Numbered from the stretch's first letter, positions 1-6,912 are shown. The stretch is DNA of 18,490 bases from CAYINU01 sp964364855 (GCA_964364855.1 CAYINU010000032.1:1-18490); one strand, 5' to 3'. Made by a program: numbers and translations. Notes: generated from the letters alone by a model not told the origin.

Positions 1-102
1 GTCATAATCGTAAATACAAACGGGGTAAGTCTAAGTCTTTAAACTAGTGACATTAGGCTTGGCGGGGGAAGCCGGGCTGGCTAGTGCTGGAACAAGGGAA
101 AT

Positions 103-1134
103 TTAAAGGTCTTTTTTGGCTTCTTCCAGTTGAGCCAATTCATGCAGCTTCTTCTTGAGAATCGCTTTGTCGATGAGTTTGGTTTCATATTCAGCAACTT
201 TCGTGGGTGACAGGTTTCTGCTGAGTGAATACTCTACGACTTCATCATCTTTGCTCTTGCAGAGGATCAGGCCGACTGTCGGGTTTTCATCGGGCTTTTT
301 GACGTCTCGGTCAAGCGCCTCCAAATAAAAATCCATTTTGCCTAAATACTCCGGCTTAAAGTCATCGATTTTCAGTTCAATGGCCACTAAACATTTGAGG
401 CCTCGATGGTAAAACAGCAGATCAATATAGTAATCATTTCCACCAACCTGAATTCGGTATTCTTCTCCAACAAATGAAAAATCCCGCCCGAATTCCAAGA
501 CGAAGTGTTTTAGGTTTTGAACAATGGCTTTTTGCAAGTCTTTTTCGGAATAGACCGTTGGGAGGTCTAAAAATTCCAAGACATAGGGGTCTTTAAATAC
601 CGCTTCCGGAAATTCGCCCGGCTTGGCTATAGCCGTTTCCGGCTTTTTGCTTTCGGCTAGTAATACACGTTCAAAATACCCACTGTCGATTTGGCGTTCC
701 AGTTCACGGACGGAATAGTTCTCTTTGATAGCCAGTTGAATGTAGAATCCCCGTTCTTCAGGAGATTTTGACTTAGATAAAATGTGTAGATGATGAGACC
801 AGGAAATTTGTGTCAACAGTGTTGGCACAATTTCAGAACCTTGATAGGTTTCATAAAATTGCTTCATTCGATATAGGCTTCTTCGGGAAAATCCGGTTAA
901 GGTAGGATGTGTTGTGGAGATATATTCGGCTAGCTGTTCAATGGTATTGTCACCCCAAGTTGCCGCTTCGATTTTTTCACTGATGAGCTTGCCAACCTCC
1001 CAATACAGTAAAATCAGCTCTTTGTTCACCGCTTTTAAGGCATTTAGACGCGCCTCTTGGATCAACTGGCTGATTTCCTTAAAAGAGGCTTCCCATTCAT
1101 TTTTTGCTGTCGGCTTTGACATATCAGGATTCAT
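103..1134 (-). CDS. DUF1016 / YhcG-type PDDEXK nuclease domain protein
   Basis: A 343-residue protein of the YhcG/DUF1016 family. Seen: the N-terminal helical part (about residues 14-150) has the family's typical opening (KELILLYWEVGKLI near 38-51, then GFSRRSLYRMKQFYE near 81-95). The C-terminal half carries a PDDEXK-like nuclease core with D238 in YYIDLLFYH and E253/K255 in AIELK. Known: the family is structurally linked to Holliday-junction-resolvase-type nucleases, and members are usually scattered accessory genes in defence or mobile regions. Inference: a DNA-acting nuclease of unknown target. The length is normal and all core acidic/lysine positions are present, so it looks intact. An AAGGA lies about 10 nt before the chosen ATG; an in-frame ATG four codons later is possible. 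It stands alone, directly beside an IS3 transposase scar, which fits horizontal acquisition. Confidence 0.88.
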   Translation of the reverse strand: MNPDMSKPTAKNEWEASFKEISQLIQEARLNALKAVNKELILLYWEVGKLISEKIEAATWGDNTIEQLAEYISTTHPTLTGFSRRSLYRMKQFYETYQGSEIVPTLLTQISWSHHLHILSKSKSPEERGFYIQLAIKENYSVRELERQIDSGYFERVLLAESKKPETAIAKPGEFPEAVFKDPYVLEFLDLPTVYSEKDLQKAIVQNLKHFVLEFGRDFSFVGEEYRIQVGGNDYYIDLLFYHRGLKCLVAIELKIDDFKPEYLGKMDFYLEALDRDVKKPDENPTVGLILCKSKDDEVVEYSLSRNLSPTKVAEYETKLIDKAILKKKLHELAQLEEAKKDL

Positions 1135-1138
1135 TTTA

Positions 1139-1381
1139 TCAGGTTCCTTTTATTCTGTGATTTGATGGAGTAAAATTTTTTACCAGTTCGACACAAAAAC
1201 CAGACGGGCCGCCATAAAACCCTTCGATTAACTGGCCCATTGCCTGCTTCTTCCATGCCGATATCTGCGTCGGATGGACCTTGTACTTGCTTGCCAGTTC
1301 CGCGATCGCTTCTTCCCCTCGTATCGCCGCTAGCGCCACCCTCGATTTGAATTCCGCTGTGAATGCTCGTCCCTTGCCCAT
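1139..1381 (-). pseudogene. IS3-family transposase OrfA, 5' fragment
   Basis: The first about 55 residues are a clear IS3/IS911-type OrfA helix-turn-helix: FTAEFKSRVALAAIRGEE, then IAELASKYKVHPTQISAWKKQ. After GQLIEGF (about position 1217) the frame runs into unrelated sequence (YGGPSGFCVELVKNF) and ends just before the nuclease gene. OrfA is normally about 90-100 residues and followed by an integrase-type OrfB, and neither the rest of OrfA nor OrfB is present. The sequence is therefore a dead 5' remnant of an insertion sequence. It has an upstream GGAGG about 9 nt before the ATG. The break coincides with the upstream flank of the YhcG-type gene. Confidence 0.8.
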
Positions 1382-1471
1382 CTTTTTGCCCTCCAGATTG
1401 TTGAGATTTTAGCCCGTCTTACCCCGCTTTTTCTATCTCTATTTCTGGTCTAAATTTGTGGGACAAGCTCA
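1217..1471 (-). mobile_element. Left-end remnant of an IS3-family insertion sequence
   Basis: This covers the OrfA fragment plus the leader upstream of it. Reading the minus strand, the leader begins near 1471 with TGAGCTTGTCCCACAAATTT, which resembles the TG-starting terminal repeats of IS3-family elements about 80-100 nt before OrfA. No matching right end was found between position 1 and the break, so only one end remains. The outer boundary is an estimate. Confidence 0.5.
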
Positions 1472-1625
1472 TTCGCAATTTGACTCGTTTTCTGGACATG
1501 TTAATATGCGCCGTGTCCGTTCCATGGAGGCGACTTGTCGGGAGTAGAAGGTCCGGTGTGCTGTTGTTGTAATGCGTGCACGACCTTACCGTTACACTTA
1601 CACGCCATCTCTAAGGAGGACAGCT
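1382..1625. other. Intergenic stretch between IS scar and KGG gene
   Basis: A 244-nt stretch with no convincing gene. Its left part is the IS leader, the middle holds a promoter-like pair, and the right end has the AAGGAGGA ribosome binding site of the KGG gene. A frame opening at 1572 (start MRARPYRYTY) is open but lacks a ribosome binding site and is read here as leader sequence. Confidence 0.5.
1480..1507 (+). promoter_or_regulatory. Candidate promoter for the KGG gene
   Basis: TTGACT (1480-1485), a 16-nt spacer, and TAATAT (1502-1507). It would give a leader of about 110 nt before the KGG start. It lies just outside the presumed IS end. The match is moderate and untested. Confidence 0.35.
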
Positions 1626-1856
1626 ATGGAACGAAAACGAGAACAAAACCAAGATCAAGACCGAAACCAAAACAGAGAAAATCGCGGAACTGCTAACCGT
1701 GGGTTCGCCAGCATGGACCCGGAACGCCAACGCGAAATCGCAGCCGAAGGCGGTCGCGCTTCTCACCAAGGTGATCGCAACCGAGATCGTGAATCCAGTC
1801 GGAATCGCGAAGAAAATCGAACGTCTTCTTCTAGTCGCCGCAGTAGCAACCGCTAA
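1626..1856 (+). CDS. KGG-motif stress-induced small hydrophilic protein
   Basis: A 76-residue, extremely hydrophilic protein rich in Arg, Asn, Gln, Glu and Ser. Its centre reads RGFASMDPERQREIAAEGG, matching the KGG (GsiB/YciG-like) motif normally written GFAxMDPxxQRxIAxxGG. Known: KGG-motif proteins are small, disordered stress-induced proteins in many bacteria. Inference: a desiccation- or starvation-type protective protein, with no enzymatic role expected. The start at 1626 was chosen over an upstream in-frame ATG (1572) because AAGGAGGA sits 5 nt before it and the upstream extension does not look like the family. The flanks of the motif are low-complexity (QNQDQDRNQNRENR and RNRDRESSRNREENR), so only one KGG repeat is present where GsiB has several. 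Confidence 0.82.
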   Translation: MERKREQNQDQDRNQNRENRGTANRGFASMDPERQREIAAEGGRASHQGDRNRDRESSRNREENRTSSSSRRSSNR

Positions 1857-1966
1857 ACCGGAATAGCCTTTCTTTGGTCCGACACCCGCCTCCACGGACA
1901 AGGACTACAAAAAATGGAGCGCCCGAAATTCCCCCGTGGAAAAGTAGGGCACCTTTTTTGAGGCCG

Positions 1967-1995
1967 TTGAGAGAGAAGCGGGTTTTCGCTATAGT
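1967..1995 (+). promoter_or_regulatory. Promoter of corA, predicts a leaderless mRNA
   Basis: TTGAGA (1967-1972), exactly 17 nt, TATAGT (1990-1995). The corA ATG follows 8 nt after the -10 box, so transcription would begin at or within 1-2 nt of the start codon. There is no Shine-Dalgarno sequence in front of the ATG, which supports the reading. Confidence 0.6.
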
Positions 1996-2003
1996 TTGAA
2001 TAG

Positions 2004-2996
2004 ATGTCCGACTTCACTCTCCAAGTCGTTACCTATGGCCCGGACACCACGCCCCAAACGGCGTCGGCAGCCACCCCTGCGGAGGTGGATTTGTTGCGCG
2101 AGAGGAAACCGGTCGCCTGGATCCGCATCACGGCGCCTGGCAGTAACGACTTATTGCCCTTGTTAAATACCATCGGACTTGTCGATCCGGCTATTCTCCC
2201 GGACCTTTGCCGGATTCATCGTTTACCCAGATGGAAAAGCTGCGCCACGTATACGATGTTGATGCTGCCGTTTTTGCATCATCCGCCTCACTCTTCGCAC
2301 CTGATATCCGACCAAGTCATATTTGTATTAGGTCCCCAATGTGTCGCCACTATCCAGTCCACGGCAACGCCACTTTTTGATGCCGTGCACCAGCAAATCT
2401 TCGAAACACCGGAGATATTCACAAGCAAAGGTGCCGACTTTCTAATGTCTGTGTTGCTGGGTGCTGTCGGAGACGCCTGTTTCTGGTCCATCGAAATGCT
2501 GCGTATACGATCGGAGGAATTGGAACAAGCCATTAATACTGACGGACCTATCCCGCCGTTGCTGCGTGCTATCCGGCAACATACACGCCAATTTCTGACC
2601 TTTCGGCAAGCCCTAGATCCTTTTCCGATGTTTTTTGAGAAATTTTTTGACCCGGGGTCACCCTTTGTCTCTTCGCAGTCTAGGCCGCAATTTACTGAAA
2701 TTTTGGACCGGGCCAGGCACCTTTCTGCTTTATTGGATGGCGAGCGAGACATTGTCATGAGTTTGCATGACACGTACCGGGCGTCTCAGGGCGATCGCAT
2801 GAACACCACTGTCAATCAGCTCACGATGCTGTTGTCGGTTTTTATTCCGTTGTCTTTTTTGACTGGCATTTGGGGAATGAATTTTGAGTACATGCCGGAA
2901 TTGCAGTGGAAATTAGGGTATCCCTTTGCGCTAACATTAATGATCATGGTCGTCGTCTCGCTGCTGGTTTATTTTCGCAAAAAAAAGCTGTGGTAA
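2004..2996 (+). CDS. corA: CorA-family magnesium/cobalt transporter
   Basis: A 330-residue inner-membrane CorA-type channel for Mg2+ (and possibly Co2+/Ni2+). Seen: a soluble N-terminal alpha/beta plus helical domain (about 1-265), then two C-terminal membrane helices (about 270-290 and 308-325), with the diagnostic GMN triplet at 291-293 in GIWGMNFEYMPEL between them, and a basic C-terminus (FRKKKLW). Known: CorA works as a homopentamer with GMN forming the pore mouth. The loop after GMN reads EYMPEL, as in typical members. The length fits the family. Its own promoter sits immediately upstream with no ribosome binding site. It faces the clcA gene, from which it is separated by a small palindromic element. 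A second Mg2+-type transporter (MgtE-like) lies 2.4 kb downstream. Confidence 0.9.
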   Translation: MSDFTLQVVTYGPDTTPQTASAATPAEVDLLRERKPVAWIRITAPGSNDLLPLLNTIGLVDPAILPDLCRIHRLPRWKSCATYTMLMLPFLHHPPHSSHLISDQVIFVLGPQCVATIQSTATPLFDAVHQQIFETPEIFTSKGADFLMSVLLGAVGDACFWSIEMLRIRSEELEQAINTDGPIPPLLRAIRQHTRQFLTFRQALDPFPMFFEKFFDPGSPFVSSQSRPQFTEILDRARHLSALLDGERDIVMSLHDTYRASQGDRMNTTVNQLTMLLSVFIPLSFLTGIWGMNFEYMPELQWKLGYPFALTLMIMVVVSLLVYFRKKKLW

Positions 2997-3021
2997 CGAT
3001 TTAGAGCCGGTCTCATCAAGG

Positions 3022-3143
3022 GAAGCCGTCTCAGAAATGACTCAGGCAAGGCATTCTGAGCAGGTCAACCGGAGCATAGCAGCGCTATGTGAGGATTGGC
3101 ATGCGAGGAATAACGCCGCATGGGGCATTTATGAGAGGGCTTC
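3022..3143. mobile_element. MITE-like palindromic element with 18-bp terminal inverted repeats
   Basis: The left end GAAGCCGTCTCAGAAATG (3022-3039) and the reverse complement of the right end (3126-3143, GAAGCCCTCTCATAAATG) agree at 16 of 18 positions, bounding a 122-bp segment with no gene of its own. Inside are further palindromes: CTCAG/CTGAG (3041-3045 and 3056-3060) and CATAGC-AGC-GCTATG (3075-3089). The last base of the right end is the final base of the clcA stop codon. No clear target duplication was seen. Alternatives are a REP-like element or a bidirectional transcription-stop structure between the convergent corA and clcA genes. Confidence 0.6.
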
Positions 3144-4912
3144 TAGGCAACGGATTTGGCGGTTTGGTGGATGAGATTATCCCGGTATTGGGACAAGACT
3201 CGGGATTTGGAAACAAAACCCACATATTTTCCATTGTGAACCACCGGCAAATTCCAAGCTTGATGGTCGTCAAATTTTCGCATCACAAATGGAATACTAT
3301 CCCCTTGATGCAGCACACAGGGCGGCATTTTCATGAGCTCCTTAACGAGCACGGTGTCATAGAGGTCTTGCTGGAACATCAATTCCCGAATGTCGTCTAA
3401 GACCACCACGCCCAGCAACTGTTTTTCGCCATTCACCACCGGGAATACATTGCGGTGGGCATGGGCCACAACGTCAACCAGATGCCCCAATGTGGCGTCC
3501 GGCAACACCGTTGAAAAATCCCTTTCAATGAGACTGGTAAGCCGAAGATTGCTCAGCAGGGATTTGTCCCGGTCCTCGCGGATGAGAAGGCCCTTTCGCG
3601 CCAATCGCTGTGTGTACACGGTGAAGGGCTCCAAATACCGTGATACGAAAAATGACAGCGCCGAGACCACCATCAGCGGCACAAAAAGGGTATAGCCGCC
3701 AGTCACTTCGGCAATCAAGAAAATACCGGTCAGCGGCGCATGGAAAATCCCACTCAACGCGCCTGCCATCCCCGCTGCGATCAGGTTGACCGCCGGAACG
3801 GGAATAAGGCCCAATTGATTAATGACCAGTGAAAATACCATCCCTACCAAGGCCCCGGTAAACAGGGCGGGGGCAAACACGCCGCCGTTCCCGCCTGCGC
3901 CGATGGTGACGGCAGCCGCTATGGGTTTGACGATAAGCAAAATCACGGCCAACGTCACGAGACCCTGCCAGGACGTATCCAGCAGCCCATGGAAAATCCA
4001 GGATTCATGGAGAATGCTCTGGTAATTTCCCGCCAAGATCGCGGTGATGGTGTGGTAACCCTCTCCGTATAAAGGGGGCAGGAAAAACAGAAATACACCG
4101 GCCATCAGTCCCCCCAAAATTGCTTTTCGGATCACCGTGCGCTGGAGGTCAAACTGGCGCTTCACGGCCATCACAATTTTGGTAAAGGCGACAGACCATA
4201 CGCCCATAATCAGTCCCAGCAGCAAATAAAGTGGAACGGCGTTCACGCTCCATCCTTTGGTTACCAAAAAGAATAGCTGATCGCTGTACAGCAATTTGGA
4301 AACCACGGACGCACTTGCGGTCGCTACCAACAATGGGATGATGGTCGGCAATGAGAATTCTGGCAGCAGCACTTCGATAGCAAATAGTACACCGGCTATA
4401 GGGGAGTTAAAAATCGCCGCAATTCCCGCGGATGCGCCACTGGCTAGCAAGACCGTACGTTCTTTGTAGTTCAGTTTGAAAAACTGGGCAATATTGGTGC
4501 CGATAGCCGATCCGGTCACCACAATGGGAGCCTCAAGTCCCGTTGTGCCCCCAAAGCCCACCGTTAGGGCACCCGTAACAGCATGGGAGTAGACCTTGTC
4601 AAAGGCAAGCCGACTCGACTTTTGCTCAATGGACAAAATGACATCGGTCAGGCTTTTTCCCAGCTTGGCCCGAATGATGTATTTATAAAAAATAACGGTT
4701 CCCAAAATCCCGATTAACGGTAAAAAAAGCGGCACCACCGATTGTGGAGCCAAGTTTTCTAAAATCGTAGACTGCAAAAAAAAGGTAACCCGTTTTAAAA
4801 AAACAGCGGCCAGCCCCGCAACAATGCCAACACCGACGCTAATTAGAACGAGTCGGTTTTTAGCAGAGATATAACCGGACATACGCTGGTAGGCTTTTTT
4901 AAACACACTCAT
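3143..4912 (-). CDS. clcA: CLC-family chloride channel/transporter with C-terminal CBS pair
   Basis: A 589-residue CLC membrane protein. Seen: about ten or more hydrophobic helices over residues 20-450; the gating-glutamate region TTGLEAPIV (E127, matching GREGP of E. coli ClcA); SPIAGVLFAIEV (170-181); GAGGNGGVFAPALF of the anion pathway; and two CBS domains after about residue 455. Known: CLC proteins are dimers moving Cl- either as channels or as Cl-/H+ exchangers. The position of E. coli E203 (proton glutamate) appears to be valine here (V181), as in CLC channels. Start choice: a longer frame opens at a GTG at 4966, but ATG 4912 gives the usual start and has a -10-like TACAAT 8 nt upstream. 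Neither start has a ribosome binding site. It is divergent from the holin-MgtE unit. The stop codon touches the MITE-like element. Confidence 0.9.
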   Translation of the reverse strand: MSVFKKAYQRMSGYISAKNRLVLISVGVGIVAGLAAVFLKRVTFFLQSTILENLAPQSVVPLFLPLIGILGTVIFYKYIIRAKLGKSLTDVILSIEQKSSRLAFDKVYSHAVTGALTVGFGGTTGLEAPIVVTGSAIGTNIAQFFKLNYKERTVLLASGASAGIAAIFNSPIAGVLFAIEVLLPEFSLPTIIPLLVATASASVVSKLLYSDQLFFLVTKGWSVNAVPLYLLLGLIMGVWSVAFTKIVMAVKRQFDLQRTVIRKAILGGLMAGVFLFFLPPLYGEGYHTITAILAGNYQSILHESWIFHGLLDTSWQGLVTLAVILLIVKPIAAAVTIGAGGNGGVFAPALFTGALVGMVFSLVINQLGLIPVPAVNLIAAGMAGALSGIFHAPLTGIFLIAEVTGGYTLFVPLMVVSALSFFVSRYLEPFTVYTQRLARKGLLIREDRDKSLLSNLRLTSLIERDFSTVLPDATLGHLVDVVAHAHRNVFPVVNGEKQLLGVVVLDDIRELMFQQDLYDTVLVKELMKMPPCVLHQGDSIPFVMRKFDDHQAWNLPVVHNGKYVGFVSKSRVLSQYRDNLIHQTAKSVA

Positions 4913-4920
4913 ATCGCTGA

Positions 4921-4944
4921 ATTGTAAACTGCAACGCCCCAGTA
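4921..4944 (-). promoter_or_regulatory. Candidate clcA promoter (near-leaderless)
   Basis: On the minus strand TACAAT (4926-4921) ends 8 nt before the ATG at 4912. The -35 is poor; CTGTTA with an 18-nt spacer is the best candidate and lies just upstream of the given span. Support comes mainly from the same spacing seen at other starts in the window. Confidence 0.3.
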
Positions 4945-4967
4945 TAACAGAGTATGAAAAGCGCACT

Positions 4968-5002
4968 CACATTTTCCAAATTTTTGCTATATTAAAAATG
5001 TG
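4968..5002. promoter_or_regulatory. Inverted repeat and extended -10 between clcA and the holin-MgtE unit
   Basis: CACATTTT (4968-4975) and AAAATGTG (4995-5002) form a perfect 8-bp inverted repeat. Between the arms is TGCTATATT (4985-4993), an extended -10 element for the plus-strand holin-MgtE transcript, with no good -35. The arrangement fits a regulator binding over the promoter of the unit, though a cruciform in AT-rich DNA or chance is possible. Confidence 0.4.
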
Positions 5003-5036
5003 ATCAAAAATCCCCCTAAACCGGAGGTCCCTTTTT

Positions 5037-5381
5037 ATGATGACGTTCATCATTCGTCTTATTATCAACGCATTGGTGATCCTGGGCGTCGCACACTTTA
5101 TCCCCGGCATCTTTGTGGCCAGCATTTGGGCCGCATTGGCGTTTGCCATCATTTTGGGCATCGTCAACGCCATCATTCGTCCCCTGCTCATCTTGCTTAC
5201 TTTGCCGGTCTCGGTCATTACGTTGGGGCTTTTCACGCTCGTCATTAATACCTTCACTTTTTGGCTGGCCAGCTTGGTTTCTTTTGGCGTGCATGTCGAA
5301 ACCATTTCTGCCGCCTTTTGGGGTGGATTGATCTGCTGGATCGCTGCGCTTCTGACCAATCACTTTGTAAAATCTCTGTAA
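5037..5381 (+). CDS. Phage-holin-family-4 (PF04020-type) four-helix membrane protein
   Basis: A 114-residue, almost entirely hydrophobic protein with four predicted membrane helices (about 3-20, 25-45, 50-78, 88-112). Seen: the family's hallmark sequence AFAIILGIVNAIIRPLLILL followed by LPVSVITLGLFTLVINTFTFWLAS. Known: despite the 'phage holin' name, most PF04020 members are chromosomal membrane proteins of unknown function found across bacteria. The ATG is preceded by GGAGG (5023-5027) at 9 nt. The gene ends 3 nt before the MgtE-like gene, so the two are almost certainly co-transcribed and possibly translationally coupled. Inference: a membrane partner or stress protein tied to divalent-cation handling. 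No lysis genes are nearby, so a phage role is unlikely. Confidence 0.85.
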   Translation: MMTFIIRLIINALVILGVAHFIPGIFVASIWAALAFAIILGIVNAIIRPLLILLTLPVSVITLGLFTLVINTFTFWLASLVSFGVHVETISAAFWGGLICWIAALLTNHFVKSL

Positions 5382-5384
5382 CGT

Positions 5385-6380
5385 ATGGAGAAACCCCACC
5401 CCCTCAGTTGGTCCACCCCCGTGGCCAAACTGATGTCCTATGAATCGGCGTCTCTTCCTGTTGAGTTGACCGTAGAAAAAGCCCTCGATTATATCCGCCA
5501 CCATCCCCCGCAGGTGAGCGTCATTTATTTTTATTGCGTCGACAAAGACGGCCGTTTGGTGGGCGTCATTCCCACCCGGTCATTGTTGATGGCAGACCGA
5601 CATAACCGTCTGCAAGATATTATGGTGTCCCGGGTAGTATCGGTTACCGAAAACACGACATTGCGTCAGGTAGCCAAACTATTTACCCGGTATCGTTATC
5701 TGGGCTACCCTGTAGTGGATAGCAATCGCAGGCTGACGGGAATGATTGATGCCGAAGCAGTAGTACGGGCCTTGGCCAGGGACCGGGTGGACCGCCATCG
5801 GTCACAGGATGATTTTTTCCAACTCATCGGCTTCCACGTCAACGAGGCCGAAGGCCTATCGAGCTGGAAATGGTATCGCATACGGATACCCTGGCTATTG
5901 GGCACCATCATCGCCGGGCTCATCGCCGCCTGGATTACGGGTATGTTTCGCAAAGATCTGGAAAGCGCGATCGGGCTGGCCATGTTTATCCCTGTCGTGC
6001 TGTCTCTGGCCGAGAGCGTGGGCATGCAAGCCTTAAGTCTGAGTGTGCAGCGCTTGCATCAACTCCGTCCCTCAACCCGACAAATCTTTGAAGATATCCG
6101 TGAAGAAGTCGGTGCCGGCGTACTATTGGCCATAACATGTGCTTCTATTCTGTCCTTGGCTGGTGGCGCATGGCTGAGCCAGCCCATTGCCGTGATATTG
6201 CTAGGCGGTATTGGGTCCACGATGGTATTGGCTACCGTCGTGGGGGTCAGCGTCCCCTATCTGCTGCGTCAATTTAAACTCGACCCCAAGATTGCCGCTG
6301 GTCCGTTTTCCTTGGCCCTCATCGACCTCGCTACGATTTTGATTTATTTTTCCATCGCACATTGGGTGTTGGGCCGTTAA
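5385..6380 (+). CDS. MgtE-type divalent cation transporter with CBS pair, lacking the MgtE N domain
   Basis: A 331-residue protein. Seen: two CBS domains (about 16-72 and 73-130; LGYPVVDSNRRLTGMID in the second), then an MgtE transmembrane domain of about five helices (168-330) starting RIPWLLGTIIAGLIAAWITG, with IPVVLSLAESVGMQALSLSVQRL and the conserved Asp (D314) in GPFSLALIDLATILIYFSIA. Known: in MgtE this Asp lines the Mg2+ pore, while the N-terminal superhelical domain and CBS pair gate it by intracellular Mg2+. Here the roughly 130-residue N domain is absent, so the protein is shorter than standard MgtE (about 450). The signature GGNxGxQ is changed to AESVGMQ. Inference: a divergent Mg2+/Co2+ transporter or sensor. 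It is second in the holin operon, with a 3-nt gap and no ribosome binding site of its own. Its stop overlaps that of the convergent DUF3995 gene. Confidence 0.85.
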   Translation: MEKPHPLSWSTPVAKLMSYESASLPVELTVEKALDYIRHHPPQVSVIYFYCVDKDGRLVGVIPTRSLLMADRHNRLQDIMVSRVVSVTENTTLRQVAKLFTRYRYLGYPVVDSNRRLTGMIDAEAVVRALARDRVDRHRSQDDFFQLIGFHVNEAEGLSSWKWYRIRIPWLLGTIIAGLIAAWITGMFRKDLESAIGLAMFIPVVLSLAESVGMQALSLSVQRLHQLRPSTRQIFEDIREEVGAGVLLAITCASILSLAGGAWLSQPIAVILLGGIGSTMVLATVVGVSVPYLLRQFKLDPKIAAGPFSLALIDLATILIYFSIAHWVLGR

Positions 6381-6808
6381 GGCGTTAAGACCAAAGCCAG
6401 CAGTAGAAAAACCACGCCCAATAGCAGGCAGATCGGGCCGTAGATGCGCAGCTCATAGTAGCCAAACACGGTTTTTCGGCCTTTTCCCAACACCGCCACC
6501 AAAAACCAACCCGCCAGGGCCCGGACAGCAAACGCGAGTCCATACACCCACAAGGTGAGAAGAACAACTAGGGGATAGCGCCGGATCAAAAAACCGGAAG
6601 ACGCCACGTCGATCAAAATTGCGGCACCCCAAAATAGCAAGGCCGCCACTGCCAGAGTCGTTACGGCTTGAGGCCTAAAAAGCGGCTTGCCATCGACTTC
6701 GGGAACCACATAGCGCACGCCCCACTGACCACCACCAGCCCAATAGAGATGCAGTCCAGTCAGGCCGACCAGTGCGGCTGCCGCAATCAACGTGAGCAGG
6801 AAAACCAT
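6377..6808 (-). CDS. DUF3995 integral membrane protein
   Basis: A 143-residue protein with four predicted membrane helices. Seen: near the N-terminus LTGLHLYWAGGGQWG, then GKPLFRPQAVTTLAVAALLFWGA; the LHxYWAxGG...PLFRP pattern is that of DUF3995 membrane proteins, whose function is unknown. Start choice: the frame can be extended to a TTG at 6844, but ATG 6808 is preferred because the family begins with the first helix, and because a -35/-10 pair whose -10 ends 7 nt before this ATG would place the TTG upstream of transcription. The 3' end overlaps the MgtE-like stop by 4 nt (TTAA shared by both stops). It is divergent from the DUF4404 gene. Confidence 0.7.
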   Translation of the reverse strand: MVFLLTLIAAAALVGLTGLHLYWAGGGQWGVRYVVPEVDGKPLFRPQAVTTLAVAALLFWGAAILIDVASSGFLIRRYPLVVLLTLWVYGLAFAVRALAGWFLVAVLGKGRKTVFGYYELRIYGPICLLLGVVFLLLALVLTP

Positions 6809-6815
6809 AATCCTT

Positions 6816-6844
6816 ATGATGCCATCCGGGACTGGCCTTGGCAA
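6816..6844 (-). promoter_or_regulatory. Candidate promoter of the DUF3995 gene (leaderless)
   Basis: On the minus strand TTGCCA (6844-6839), exactly 17 nt, CATCAT (6821-6816), then 7 nt to the ATG at 6808. The -10 matches only 4 of 6, but spacing and position repeat what is seen at corA, ilvB, vapB and the MNT gene. Confidence 0.4.
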
Positions 6845-6912
6845 ACCGTTGCACGCGGTCCGTTGTCTGGGTTACTCTGACACTACTTCAGCTGGTTACA
6901 AGGAGAGATCTT

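Noticed and set aside
1..102. Possible right end of the IS3 element at the window edge (CGGGGTAAG shared with the IS leader)
   Set aside because: Only nine bases match, in the wrong context for a terminal inverted repeat. The segment otherwise shows a GC-rich hairpin (GGCTT/AAGCC) and no gene.
1921..1956. Possible intrinsic terminator after the KGG gene (GCCC...GGGC then ACCTTTTTT)
   Set aside because: The stem is only 4 bp with a 22-nt loop, too weak to call.
5016..5504. Long minus-strand open frame (162 codons) opposite the holin-like gene
   Set aside because: Its peptide is Arg/Gly/Asp/His-rich and repetitive, as expected from the complement of a hydrophobic membrane protein gene, with no recognisable fold. 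The sense strand gives a clear family member with a ribosome binding site.
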